A stretch of DNA of 64,000 nucleotides. It comes from Glaciihabitans arcticus. Lineage in GTDB: Bacteria; Actinomycetota; Actinomycetes; Actinomycetales; Microbacteriaceae. This document shows, one piece after another, positions 45,022 through 52,862 of the stretch. The position numbers and the translations under genes are program-made. The stretch is taken from contig NZ_SISG01000001.1 of the NCBI RefSeq assembly GCF_004310685.1, forward strand, positions 1,240,001 through 1,304,000. The letters run 5' to 3'. Positions within the stretch are counted from its first letter, which is position 1. The number at the start of each line of letters is the position of its first letter. The notes beneath the pieces are model-generated. The model was not told the DNA's origin and did no database searches. It saw only the letters and a list, made by a program, of their open reading frames with translations.

Positions 45022-46983
45022 CTAGCGCTGCGCCTCCACGATGCGCGGCACGGGGCTCAGCAGCGGCTCGAGCACCACATAGACGCCGAGGGCGATGCCG
45101 AGCGTGATGGCGGCCCAGGCCGGGATCGGATGGCTGCCTGCGAAGGGCCAGACGAGCACGACCAACCCGGCGACGGCGGCCACCGCCAGCGCGATCCGGA
45201 ACACGAGCCCCGCCGCCCACAGCCTGGGCGTCGCACCCTCGGGCTGCCAGGTGATGCGCTCGACGTAGCTGCGCCAGAGCCGCGAGCTGAACCAGGACAG
45301 CAGGGCGACCGTACCGATGAGGGTGCCACCGCCCATCAGCAGGTCGTTGGCGAGGAGTGTCTCGAGCAGCTTGCGGCTCAGGTCGAATCCGAACAGGGAC
45401 TCGAGCGGTCGCACAAGTGGACCGAAGGCCGCGACCAGCCCGCTGAGGATGAGGCGTCCCCCTGCGGCGAATCCGGCGAACAACGGGGGTGCGAGCGCGA
45501 GCAGGGCGAGCGTGACGATGGCGGCGCGCTGCAGGCCAGCCGCCTTGACGCTGCGCACGTGGTTCGCCTCGCGCACGACCGCCTGGGCGTGCAAACCCGG
45601 TTCCTCGACGAAGGTCGGGCCGGCCTGGCGGTCGAGTCCCATGACGATGCGCGTCACCGGATCGATGACCTGCGCGATGTTGCTCGAGTAGGCGCCGTGG
45701 TCGGTGAAGGCGAATCCGGTGTTGTGCACGGGATACTCGCGCGGGCCGATCGCGTCGGACGCCTCGAGCCGGAGCCCGTTCGCGAACCGCCAGCGCTCGT
45801 TGCGCGCCGCCTCCCCGTTCGAGATCGGTCCGGAGGGCACGGGATCCCAGATGCCCCACATGTTGAGCCACGCCGTCTCCGGGTGGTGATTGGCCCACGC
45901 GCGCACGAGATTGCGCGGATACAGCGATGTCGCATCGAGGTCGTCCTCGTCGGCGATGTAGCCGAGCCAGTTCGACACACCGAGCAGGGTGACCCCGGCC
46001 CCCACCGTGACGAGCACGTCGACCTGCACCTCCCGCTCGCCGCTCACCCGGCTGAACAGGGTCTCCGCGCTGATCGCCGCGCCCTCGGAGTGCGCGACCA
46101 CCACCAGCAGCTTCTCGGTGTCGGCGTCGTCGGGGATAGCATCCAGTCGGGCGCGGGCGCGCTGCACGCCATCCCGAACCACCTCGCGCATCGCGGCCGC
46201 ACGAACCGGGCGACGCGTCCACACGGCGGCGTCGCCGATGAACTCGACGAGCGTGCGCATCAGCGGATCGAGCCAGGTCTTGAGGCCCGGGATGAGCAGG
46301 AGCGGACCGGCCAGCGGGAGCGTGACGACCACGAGCAGCGCGACGGCCACGAGCACCATCCACAGGGCTGCGAGGAGCGGGCCGGCGACGATCCAGAGGA
46401 GGGCGGCGAACAGCTTGCGCAACGGGTTCGCACGGTTCCACTCGCGACGGGGCGGGAGCGTCACCACCCGGCCGAAGTAGATACCGAGCCGCAGGATCGC
46501 CCGGAAGGCGAAGCCAAGCCCCCAGTCGAAGACCTCCGACCGCCCCATGGCGAGGAACGCATCCGCCCAGCGGGCCTCGGTCACGGTGAGGTCGAGAAGT
46601 CGCGGCTCCGAATCGTTGCCCTCGTACTCCGCGTAGGCGCGCACCTGGTTGTCTTCCGGCGACGACGTGACGACCCTCTCGAACAGCAGAGCGGAGTCGT
46701 CGGGGTCGTCCGCGCCGGTCGGCACGCGCAGGGGGCGAACTTCGTCGAGGCGGTCGACGCCGACGCGACGGATACCGGTCGGCGCCGTCGGCCTGAGGAT
46801 CCGCCTCTGCAGCGCCAGCCAGTCGAGGCGCCTGAGCACGGGCTCTGCCCACTCGAGCAGGGTCTGCGAGGTCTTCTGCTGCCCGATGCCGTGCACCACT
46901 ACCAGTTCCACGTGTCGACGTTTCGGCAGCGCTTCGCTGGACGACAGTTCTGAGTGGGCTATCACCGATACCTCCGTGGGCAC
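45022..46983 (-). CDS. Large membrane protein with hydrolase-like motifs, unknown function
   Basis: A 653-residue protein I cannot assign to a known function. The first third looks like an alpha/beta hydrolase: VELVVVHGIGQQKTSQTL near residue 27, and later VVVAHSEGAAISAETLF, a GHSxG-like elbow with Ala for Gly. Two membrane segments follow at about 220-265 and at least three more in the last 200 residues. It could be a membrane-bound lipase or a protein that has lost activity. GTG 46983 is the only good start. Located 36 bases upstream of the helicase in the same direction, perhaps cotranscribed. Confidence 0.8.
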   Translation of the reverse strand: MPTEVSVIAHSELSSSEALPKRRHVELVVVHGIGQQKTSQTLLEWAEPVLRRLDWLALQRRILRPTAPTGIRRVGVDRLDEVRPLRVPTGADDPDDSALLFERVVTSSPEDNQVRAYAEYEGNDSEPRLLDLTVTEARWADAFLAMGRSEVFDWGLGFAFRAILRLGIYFGRVVTLPPRREWNRANPLRKLFAALLWIVAGPLLAALWMVLVAVALLVVVTLPLAGPLLLIPGLKTWLDPLMRTLVEFIGDAAVWTRRPVRAAAMREVVRDGVQRARARLDAIPDDADTEKLLVVVAHSEGAAISAETLFSRVSGEREVQVDVLVTVGAGVTLLGVSNWLGYIADEDDLDATSLYPRNLVRAWANHHPETAWLNMWGIWDPVPSGPISNGEAARNERWRFANGLRLEASDAIGPREYPVHNTGFAFTDHGAYSSNIAQVIDPVTRIVMGLDRQAGPTFVEEPGLHAQAVVREANHVRSVKAAGLQRAAIVTLALLALAPPLFAGFAAGGRLILSGLVAAFGPLVRPLESLFGFDLSRKLLETLLANDLLMGGGTLIGTVALLSWFSSRLWRSYVERITWQPEGATPRLWAAGLVFRIALAVAAVAGLVVLVWPFAGSHPIPAWAAITLGIALGVYVVLEPLLSPVPRIVEAQR

Positions 46984-47010
46984 AGGCTAGCCCCGCGTCA
47001 GGGCGACGCG

Positions 47011-47943
47011 CTAGACGGTGTGATTCGCGGCGACCCGCGCGTAAACGGTTTCCACGTATGCCCAGAATCCGTTCACGTCGAGGGTGATGGGCACGATCGC
47101 ATTAGGGGTGGGCGAGTTGAAGTCCACGACGGTCATGCCCTCGGTGAACTCGCCGCGGGTCTCCACCTCGACGCGAGCGGGCCGCGAGGCGAACAGGTCG
47201 GGGCGGGTGACGTACGCGACGGCGCACACGTCGTGCACGGCCTGGCCGTTCCAGTCGTCGTCATTCGGGTTCACCCAGTGGGTCGCGAGCGGGATGATCA
47301 GCTTCTCCGCAAGCGCGCCGAGCTTTCTGAAGCGCGCGATCACACCCTCGTGGGCCTCCGCCTGCAGGGTGAGGTCGAGTCCGATCATCACTACCTGCCA
47401 GTCGGCGTCGAAGACGATCTTCGCGGCCTCCGGGTCGGCGTAGATGTTGAATTCGGCGGCCGGCGTCGCGTTGCCGCGCGTGAAGGAGCCGCCCATGATT
47501 GTGAAGCTGGCGACGAGCCGCGCAATCGACGGCTTCTTCTCGAGGGCGAGCGCGATGTTGGTGAGCGGCCCGGTCGCGACCAGATGGATCGCTCCAGGGA
47601 ACGCCGTGATGGTGTCGACGATGACGTCGACGGCGTGATCCGGGGATGCCGCGAGCACGGCCTCGGGAAGCACGACGGTTCCGATCCCACTCTCGCCGTG
47701 AACCTGTGACGCGTCCTTGATCGACCGCACGAGTGGACGGCCCGCTCCCGCAGCAACGGGAACCTTCTCGAAACCGAGGTACTCCCGCAGCTCGAGCGCG
47801 TTCTTCGTGGTGTTCTCGATGCCGACGTTGCCGCCGACGGTGGTCACGGCGACGAGGTCGATGTTGGGATCACCGTGCGCGAGCAGCAGCGCGAGCGCGT
47901 CGTCGAGGCCGGGGTCACAATCGAGGAGGATCTTTACGGGCAT
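47011..47943 (-). CDS. Nucleoside hydrolase
   Basis: A 310-residue inosine/uridine-preferring nucleoside hydrolase: the Ca-binding cluster DCDPGLDDA (8-16), NVGIENTTKNAL, and GSFTRGNATPAAEFNIYADPEA, which coordinates the ribose. Cleaves the N-glycosidic bond of ribonucleosides for salvage. ATG 47943 is chosen since MPVKILLDCDPG is the standard start. Divergent from the hydrolase at 48006 with 62 bases between. Confidence 0.92.
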   Translation of the reverse strand: MPVKILLDCDPGLDDALALLLAHGDPNIDLVAVTTVGGNVGIENTTKNALELREYLGFEKVPVAAGAGRPLVRSIKDASQVHGESGIGTVVLPEAVLAASPDHAVDVIVDTITAFPGAIHLVATGPLTNIALALEKKPSIARLVASFTIMGGSFTRGNATPAAEFNIYADPEAAKIVFDADWQVVMIGLDLTLQAEAHEGVIARFRKLGALAEKLIIPLATHWVNPNDDDWNGQAVHDVCAVAYVTRPDLFASRPARVEVETRGEFTEGMTVVDFNSPTPNAIVPITLDVNGFWAYVETVYARVAANHTV

Positions 47944-47969
47944 GAGACTACTGTGCCATCTCGCGCTAC

Positions 47970-47998
47970 TTGACAAGCCCGGCTAACGCCATTAGCTT
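47970..47998 (+). promoter_or_regulatory. Promoter of the hydrolase/TetR pair (leaderless)
   Basis: TTGACA (47970-47975), 17-base spacer, TAGCTT (47993-47998). The ATG at 48006 lies seven bases after the -10, so the transcript should begin at or near the start codon. No ribosome-binding site is present. Confidence 0.6.
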
Positions 47999-48018
47999 TG
48001 TGGCTATGACCATTAGCC
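47982..48018. promoter_or_regulatory. Tandem inverted repeats over promoter and start codon
   Basis: GCTAA-CGCCA-TTAGC (47982-47996) covers the -10 box, and GGCTA-N7-TAGCC (48002-48018) covers the start codon. Both share the arm GCTA/TAGC. A TetR-type regulator is encoded in the same transcript, making autoregulation likely. Confidence 0.6.
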
Positions 48019-48818
48019 AAACACAGTTCCTCGCCCTCCCCGAGGGCCGCATCGCCTTCGACAGCACGGGCTCGGGCCCGCTCGTTGTACTCGTTCCCGG
48101 CATGGGCGACCTCCGCTCCAGCTACCGCTTCCTTGTGCCACTGCTCGTCGAGGCTGGCCACCGCGTCGTCACCACCGACCTGCGCGGCCATGGCGACAGT
48201 GACGCCACCTTCCGCGCCTACGGCGGGGAGCAGACGGCTGAGGATGTCGCGGCTCTCCTCCGGCACCTCGGCGAGCCCGCCGTTCTCGTGGGCAACTCCT
48301 TGGCCGCAGCCTCCGCGGTGCGGATCGCGGCAGACCACCCGGAGCTGGTGCGCGGCATAGCGCTGCTCGGGCCCTTCGTGCGCAACCCCAACGCCGGTGC
48401 CGCCATGATGGTCGTCTTCCGCGTAATGATGCTGCCGGCCTGGGTCTCCCTGAGCTGGAAGGCGTACTTCCCCACCCTGTTCGCCGGCACGAAACCCGCC
48501 GACCTCAAGGAATACGTCGCGACCGTCGTGGCTGCCCTCCGCCGCCCCGGTCACGCCCGCGCCTTGTCGCTCACCGCCCGCACCAGCCACGAGCACGCCG
48601 AACTCGCCCTCCCCCGCGTCACGACGCCCTCCCTCGTGGTCATGGGAGACAAGGATCCCGACTTTCCCGACCCTGTGAAGGAAGCGAACTGGATCGGCAC
48701 GGAGCTCGGCTCGACCGTCGCGATCGTGCCCGAGGCCGGCCACTACCCGCAGTCGCAGCGGCCGCAACTCGTCGCCGCCGCGCTCATGGACTTCGTGAAG
48801 GGACTTCCCGTTGCCTAG
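48006..48818 (+). CDS. Alpha/beta hydrolase cotranscribed with a TetR regulator
   Basis: A 270-residue hydrolase: VVLVPGMGDLRSSYRFL, TTDLRGHGDSDAT, the elbow region VLVGNSLAAASAV (GNSLA in place of GHSxG), an Asp in MGDKDPDFPDP and His in EAGHYPQS. Triad is intact. ATG 48006 is preferred as it sits at the predicted transcription start; a longer frame begins inside the -35 box and cannot be transcribed from this promoter. The last codons overlap the start of the TetR gene. Confidence 0.83.
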   Translation: MTISQTQFLALPEGRIAFDSTGSGPLVVLVPGMGDLRSSYRFLVPLLVEAGHRVVTTDLRGHGDSDATFRAYGGEQTAEDVAALLRHLGEPAVLVGNSLAAASAVRIAADHPELVRGIALLGPFVRNPNAGAAMMVVFRVMMLPAWVSLSWKAYFPTLFAGTKPADLKEYVATVVAALRRPGHARALSLTARTSHEHAELALPRVTTPSLVVMGDKDPDFPDPVKEANWIGTELGSTVAIVPEAGHYPQSQRPQLVAAALMDFVKGLPVA

Positions 48819-49374
48819 GGCCGGGCTCACCGCCGACCGCGTCACGACAGAGGCCGCGGCCCTCGTCGATGAGCAGGGCATCACCGCTCTCACCCTCTCC
48901 ACACTTGCCGCACGCCTCGACGTGCGCGCGCCCAGCCTCTACAAGCACGTCGCGAGCCTCGACGCCCTGCGCCAGTCGGTCGCCGTACGCGCGAAGACCG
49001 AGTTCGGTGACGCCCTCGATGCGGCGGCCGGCGAGAGCACGGGCGATGTCGCCGTGCGCGCCGTCGCCCACGCCTATCGCGAGTGGGCGCGGCGTCATCC
49101 CGGGCGGTATTCGTTGACGCTGCGCGCCGCTTACCCGAACGATCCGGATGACGTTGTCGCCAGCACGCACGCCGTTCGGGTCATGCTGCGCGTCGTCCTG
49201 CCGTGGCAGCTGAGCGAGACCGAAGGCATCGACTTCGTGCGCAGTCTGCGCTCGCTGCTGCACGGGTTCGTCACGCTCGAGGAGGCCGGGGCATTCGCGC
49301 TGCCGATCTCCCTCGACGGCAGCTTCGAGCGCGGGGTCGACCGGCTGATCGGGGCGTACGGTCCGAGCGTTTAG
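48811..49374 (+). CDS. TetR family transcriptional regulator with WHG-type C-terminus
   Basis: A 187-residue regulator: helix-turn-helix at about 25-50 (TLSTLAARLDVRAPSLYKHV) and a C-terminal ligand domain with LRSLLHGFVTLEEAGAFALP, typical of the TetR_C_33/WHG type. It starts at TTG 48811, inside the end of the hydrolase gene (8-base overlap). It probably represses the hydrolase and itself through the inverted repeats at 47982-48018. Confidence 0.87.
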   Translation: MPRAGLTADRVTTEAAALVDEQGITALTLSTLAARLDVRAPSLYKHVASLDALRQSVAVRAKTEFGDALDAAAGESTGDVAVRAVAHAYREWARRHPGRYSLTLRAAYPNDPDDVVASTHAVRVMLRVVLPWQLSETEGIDFVRSLRSLLHGFVTLEEAGAFALPISLDGSFERGVDRLIGAYGPSV

Positions 49375-49382
49375 AATTGCGT

Positions 49383-50858
49383 GTGCCCTCCGAAGACCTG
49401 CCCGAGCCCGATCCCGTCACGATCGACCCCGCAGAGCTCGAGGTCACCCTCCGCGTGCTGGCCCAGCTCGCCCACCTCGAAGACGGCGACCCCGACTACG
49501 TGACAGTGCGCCAGGCCACCGCCAAGATGTTCAAGGACGTCAAGCGCGTGGGCCGCCTCAAGAAGCGTGCGCGCATCGCCGACGCCGACCGCGCGGTCGT
49601 CGCCGCTACAGCGACGGGCGCCCCCGATCGCATCGATGACGAGACCCGGGGCATCCCGATCTCGACCAGCACGACGGCTCCTACCGCCGGCACACTGCTC
49701 AAGCCGCGCTCCTGCTACATCTGCAAGCAGCCGTATACGGTCGTCGACGCCTTCTACCACCAGCTCTGCCCGGACTGCGCGGCCATGAGCCACTCGAAGC
49801 GCGACGCCCGCACCGACCTGACCGGCAAGCGTGCCCTGCTCACCGGCGGACGCGCCAAGATCGGCATGTACATCGCGCTGCGACTGCTTCGGGATGGCGC
49901 GCACACCACCATCACCACGCGTTTTCCGCGCGATGCCGTGCGCCGCTTCACTGCCCTGCCCGACTCGGCCGACTGGATTGATCGCCTCAAGATCGTCGGC
50001 ATCGACCTGCGCGACCCCGCCCAAGTGATCGGGCTCGCCGACGATGTCGCCGCTGCGGGACCGCTCGACATCCTCATCAACAACGCGGCTCAGACGGTTC
50101 GCCGCTCCCCCGGCGCCTACAAGCCGCTCGTGGATGCCGAACTCGCCCCGCTGCCCGACGGGCCGCTTCCCGAGCTGGTCACCTTCGGTCACACCAACGA
50201 CGCCCACCCGCTCGCGCTCGCGCAGTCGGTGACCTCGCACCCGATTCTCGCCGCCGCAGCCCGTACCGCGGAAGAGCTGACAGCGGAGGCGATGGCCGCG
50301 GGATCCTCCTCGCTCGAGCGTCTTGCCGCCGGAACCGCGATCGACGCGGGTGGTCTCGTGCCCGACGAGAACCACATCAACTCGTGGACGCAGAACGTTG
50401 AGCAGGTCGAGCCGCTCGAGCTGCTCGAGGTGCAGCTCGCCAACATGACGGCGCCGTTCCTGCTTGTGTCCCGCCTGCGCCCAGCCATGGCCGCCTCGCC
50501 CGCGAAGCGCACCTATGTGGTGAACGTGTCGGCCATGGAGGGCGTGTTCGGTCGCGGGTACAAGGGGCCGGGACATCCACACACCAACATGGCGAAGGCG
50601 GCGCTCAACATGCTCACCCGCACGAGCGCGCGCGAGATGTTCGAGACCGATGGAATTCTGATGACCGCGGTCGACACCGGCTGGATCACCGACGAGCGCC
50701 CGCACTTCACCAAGGTGCGCCTGGCCGAGGAGGGATTCCACGCCCCACTCGACCTCGTCGACGGCGCGGCCCGCGTCTACGACCCGATCGTGCGCGGCGA
50801 GGCCGGCGAGGACCTGTTCGGCATCTTCCTCAAGGACTACAAGCCCGGCTCCTGGTAG
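49383..50858 (+). CDS. SDR oxidoreductase with N-terminal zinc-ribbon-like segment
   Basis: A 491-residue protein. Residues 1-100 are a charged helical region, followed by CYICKQ and CPDCA about 20 residues apart, a likely zinc site. An SDR Rossmann domain follows with TGGRAKIGMYIA and NNAAQTV. At the active site the usual YxxxK reads HTNMAK, so Lys is kept but Tyr is replaced by Thr. The family is conserved but its substrate is not known to me. GTG 49383 follows the TetR stop by 8 bases. It may be cotranscribed with the two genes before it. Confidence 0.82.
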   Translation: MPSEDLPEPDPVTIDPAELEVTLRVLAQLAHLEDGDPDYVTVRQATAKMFKDVKRVGRLKKRARIADADRAVVAATATGAPDRIDDETRGIPISTSTTAPTAGTLLKPRSCYICKQPYTVVDAFYHQLCPDCAAMSHSKRDARTDLTGKRALLTGGRAKIGMYIALRLLRDGAHTTITTRFPRDAVRRFTALPDSADWIDRLKIVGIDLRDPAQVIGLADDVAAAGPLDILINNAAQTVRRSPGAYKPLVDAELAPLPDGPLPELVTFGHTNDAHPLALAQSVTSHPILAAAARTAEELTAEAMAAGSSSLERLAAGTAIDAGGLVPDENHINSWTQNVEQVEPLELLEVQLANMTAPFLLVSRLRPAMAASPAKRTYVVNVSAMEGVFGRGYKGPGHPHTNMAKAALNMLTRTSAREMFETDGILMTAVDTGWITDERPHFTKVRLAEEGFHAPLDLVDGAARVYDPIVRGEAGEDLFGIFLKDYKPGSW

Positions 50859-50867
50859 CGCGCTTTC

Positions 50868-50946
50868 GGAAACTCAGGGTTCTTGCGCGGCGGAGGACGC
50901 CGCAGCTCGCTCGGGAGACCTGTCGCTACAAGACCCCTGAATTCCC
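50868..50946. repeat. Long inverted repeat between SDR and pstB
   Basis: 50868-50885 and 50929-50946 are 18-base inverted arms with about 15 matches (GGAAACTCAGGGTTCTTG against CAAGACCCCTGAATTCCC). A GCGGCG-GAGGA-CGCCGC hairpin sits inside. It fills the gap between convergent genes and could stop transcription from both sides. Confidence 0.6.
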
Positions 50947-50961
50947 AACAGCCCCAGCGGG

Positions 50962-51840
50962 TTAGCCGAAGCGGCCGTTGACGTAGTCCAGGGTGCGGGA
51001 GTCCTGCGGCGAGTCGAACATCACGTCGGTCGGTCCGTGCTCGACGATCTGGCCGGGCGTGCCCGCCTCGGCGAGGAAGAACGCGCACTGGTCGGAGACG
51101 CGCTGCGCCTGCTGCATGTTGTGGGTGACGATGACGATGGTGACGTCGGTCGAGAGCTCGGTGATCGTCTGCTCGATGCGTCGCGTCGAGGTCGGGTCGA
51201 GGGCGGAGCACGGCTCATCCATCAGCAGGATGCGCGGCTTCACGGCAAGCGAACGGGCGATGCACAGGCGCTGCTGCTGGCCACCAGAGAGGCCGCCGCC
51301 GGCCTGGCGGAGGCGATCCTTGACCTCGGTCCAAAGGCCCGCCTTGAGCAGCGACTCCTCGACGAGGTCGGCTTTGTCGGACTTGCTGACCTTGAGACCG
51401 GTGAGGGCGAGGCCTGCCACGACGTTGTCGAAGATGCTCATCGCGGGGAACGGGTTCGGCTTCTGGAACACCATCCCGATCTCGCGACGCGCCTGCGTGA
51501 TGCGACGCGAGGCGTCGTAGATGTCGTGACCGTCGAGCAGCACCTCCCCCGCGAGCGAGGCGGACGGAACCAGCTCGTGCATGCGGTTGAGTGTGCGCAG
51601 GAAGGTGCTCTTGCCACAACCGCTCGGCCCGATGAGTGCCGTGACCTTTCCCGCGGGCATCAGCAGCGAGACCCGGTCGAGCACCTTGTGATCGCCGAAC
51701 CAGGCCGAGATGTTCTGCGCCTGCAGCGAAGCCAGACCCGACACAATACCGGGGTCGCCCGCGGCGAGGAGCGCCGTGTCGAACTCGGTGAGCTCGACTG
51801 TGTCGGCGGTCTCGAGCGAGGTGGGTTGCGATTCGATCAT
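50962..51840 (-). CDS. pstB: Phosphate ABC transporter ATP-binding protein
   Basis: A 292-residue ABC ATPase of the PstB family: Walker [10 protein letters not shown] (71-79), [16 protein letters not shown] (a PstB hallmark), signature [15 protein letters not shown], Walker [14 protein letters not shown]. It powers phosphate import by PstC/PstA. About 35 residues precede the normal start of the domain. ATG 51840 has an AAAGAG ribosome site; ATG 51864, which overlaps the sortase-like stop as TGATG, would add eight residues. It is last in the seven-gene locus, whereas PstB is usually right after PstA. Confidence 0.93.
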   Translation of the reverse strand: MIESQPTSLETADTVELTEFDTALLAAGDPGIVSGLASLQAQNISAWFGDHKVLDRVSLLMPAGKVTALIGPSGCGKSTFLRTLNRMHELVPSASLAGEVLLDGHDIYDASRRITQARREIGMVFQKPNPFPAMSIFDNVVAGLALTGLKVSKSDKADLVEESLLKAGLWTEVKDRLRQAGGGLSGGQQQRLCIARSLAVKPRILLMDEPCSALDPTSTRRIEQTITELSTDVTIVIVTHNMQQAQRVSDQCAFFLAEAGTPGQIVEHGPTDVMFDSPQDSRTLDYVNGRFG

Positions 51841-51863
51841 GTCGATCTCTTTCTTAGCGGGCA

Positions 51864-52778
51864 TCAGATGACATTCGGGAGAAGAACGGCGACCTGCTGG
51901 GCGGAGAAGCTGCCCAGGGCCATGAGCACGGGAACGGCAACGATCCAGGTTTGCCACCTGCCCCAGAATCGGCGCGAAACAGTGAACAGCGCGAGGGTCA
52001 CGAAGAGAGCGATGAGTCCGATGACGAGCAGCGGCCATCCGCCCGCGTCACCCTCCATCGTCAGCTCGTTGGCGTCGAGTGCCGCGTAGCCGATCACCTT
52101 TCCGGGGCTGGGCTGCGCTTCTGAGGTGAGTTTCGCATCCACTCGAATGATTGAATCCGGGATGAACGGCACACCGGACGCGCTCACCAGGGTGAGGCGG
52201 CCGCCCCCCGACGTCATCGGCTCGGGCAGCTCGTCGCCCGTGTAGCGCACGCCGGTGACCCGGTAGGTGGCCTCGCCCTGGCCGGTGGTCGCGATGATCT
52301 TGTCGCCCGCGCGGAGCACGGAGAGGCTGCGGAACGGTGCGCCGTAGGAGGCCTGGCGTCCGTAGACGACGCTCGCACCGGCCTGACCGGGCAGCGGGGT
52401 GTCGCGGCGGTGGGCGGGACCGGAGACGGTGGTGCTCGACGTCGTTCCCTCGAGAACCACCTCGCGCATGCGGATGACCGGGATCTCGAGCAGTGCGACG
52501 GGCGTGCCGATCTCGAGGAGTTTGCTGTTCGGGCCGACCTGGCCGACGGGCGCCGTGGCGTTGGCGAGTTCGTAGCGGAACGCGTCGAGGGCCACCTGCT
52601 GGTCGCGTGCGTAGCTCAGCTGGGAAACCCCGACGTACTGTACGAAGAAGCCGAACAGGAGTGCGCCGATGACGACCGCCGCGGTGCCGGCGACTCGGAA
52701 GCGGGCAGGCTCACCGAGGCGCGGCAGCGAGCGGGAGACGGGGCTCGCGTCGGCGGCGTCGATCGGTGTCATGGTCAT
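51864..52778 (-). CDS. Sortase-fold protein lacking catalytic residues (pseudo-sortase)
   Basis: A 304-residue membrane protein: N-terminal anchor about 28-50, sortase-like domain about 90-220, two membrane helices at 230-300. [20 protein letters not shown] and YGAPFRSL are typical sortase framing. But the catalytic His of GHR is Arg (GRQ, R141), and the TLxTC motif reads TLVSA, giving Ala200 in place of the Cys. An Arg (R212) of the triad may remain. It cannot work as a transpeptidase as such. It lies between a secreted Ig-PBP gene and pstB, and may be a scaffold for the surface proteins of this locus. No LPxTG substrate is encoded nearby. Confidence 0.75.
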   Translation of the reverse strand: MTMTPIDAADASPVSRSLPRLGEPARFRVAGTAAVVIGALLFGFFVQYVGVSQLSYARDQQVALDAFRYELANATAPVGQVGPNSKLLEIGTPVALLEIPVIRMREVVLEGTTSSTTVSGPAHRRDTPLPGQAGASVVYGRQASYGAPFRSLSVLRAGDKIIATTGQGEATYRVTGVRYTGDELPEPMTSGGGRLTLVSASGVPFIPDSIIRVDAKLTSEAQPSPGKVIGYAALDANELTMEGDAGGWPLLVIGLIALFVTLALFTVSRRFWGRWQTWIVAVPVLMALGSFSAQQVAVLLPNVI

Positions 52779-52815
52779 GCGGGCGTCCTCGGGATGAAAG
52801 TCTGTAACCGCTGAA

Positions 52816-52843
52816 CACCGCCCCGGGTCTCCCCGGGGCGGTG
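52816..52843 (-). terminator. Strong hairpin between Ig-PBP and pseudo-sortase genes
   Basis: CACCGCCCCGGG, TCTC loop, CCCGGGGCGGTG: a perfect 12-bp stem 20 bases after the Ig-PBP stop. It lacks a T tract on the minus strand, so it may act as a partial terminator or an mRNA-stabilising stem that sets a lower level for the two genes after it. Confidence 0.6.
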
Positions 52844-52862
52844 CGCAGGTGTGGTGCGGGTG

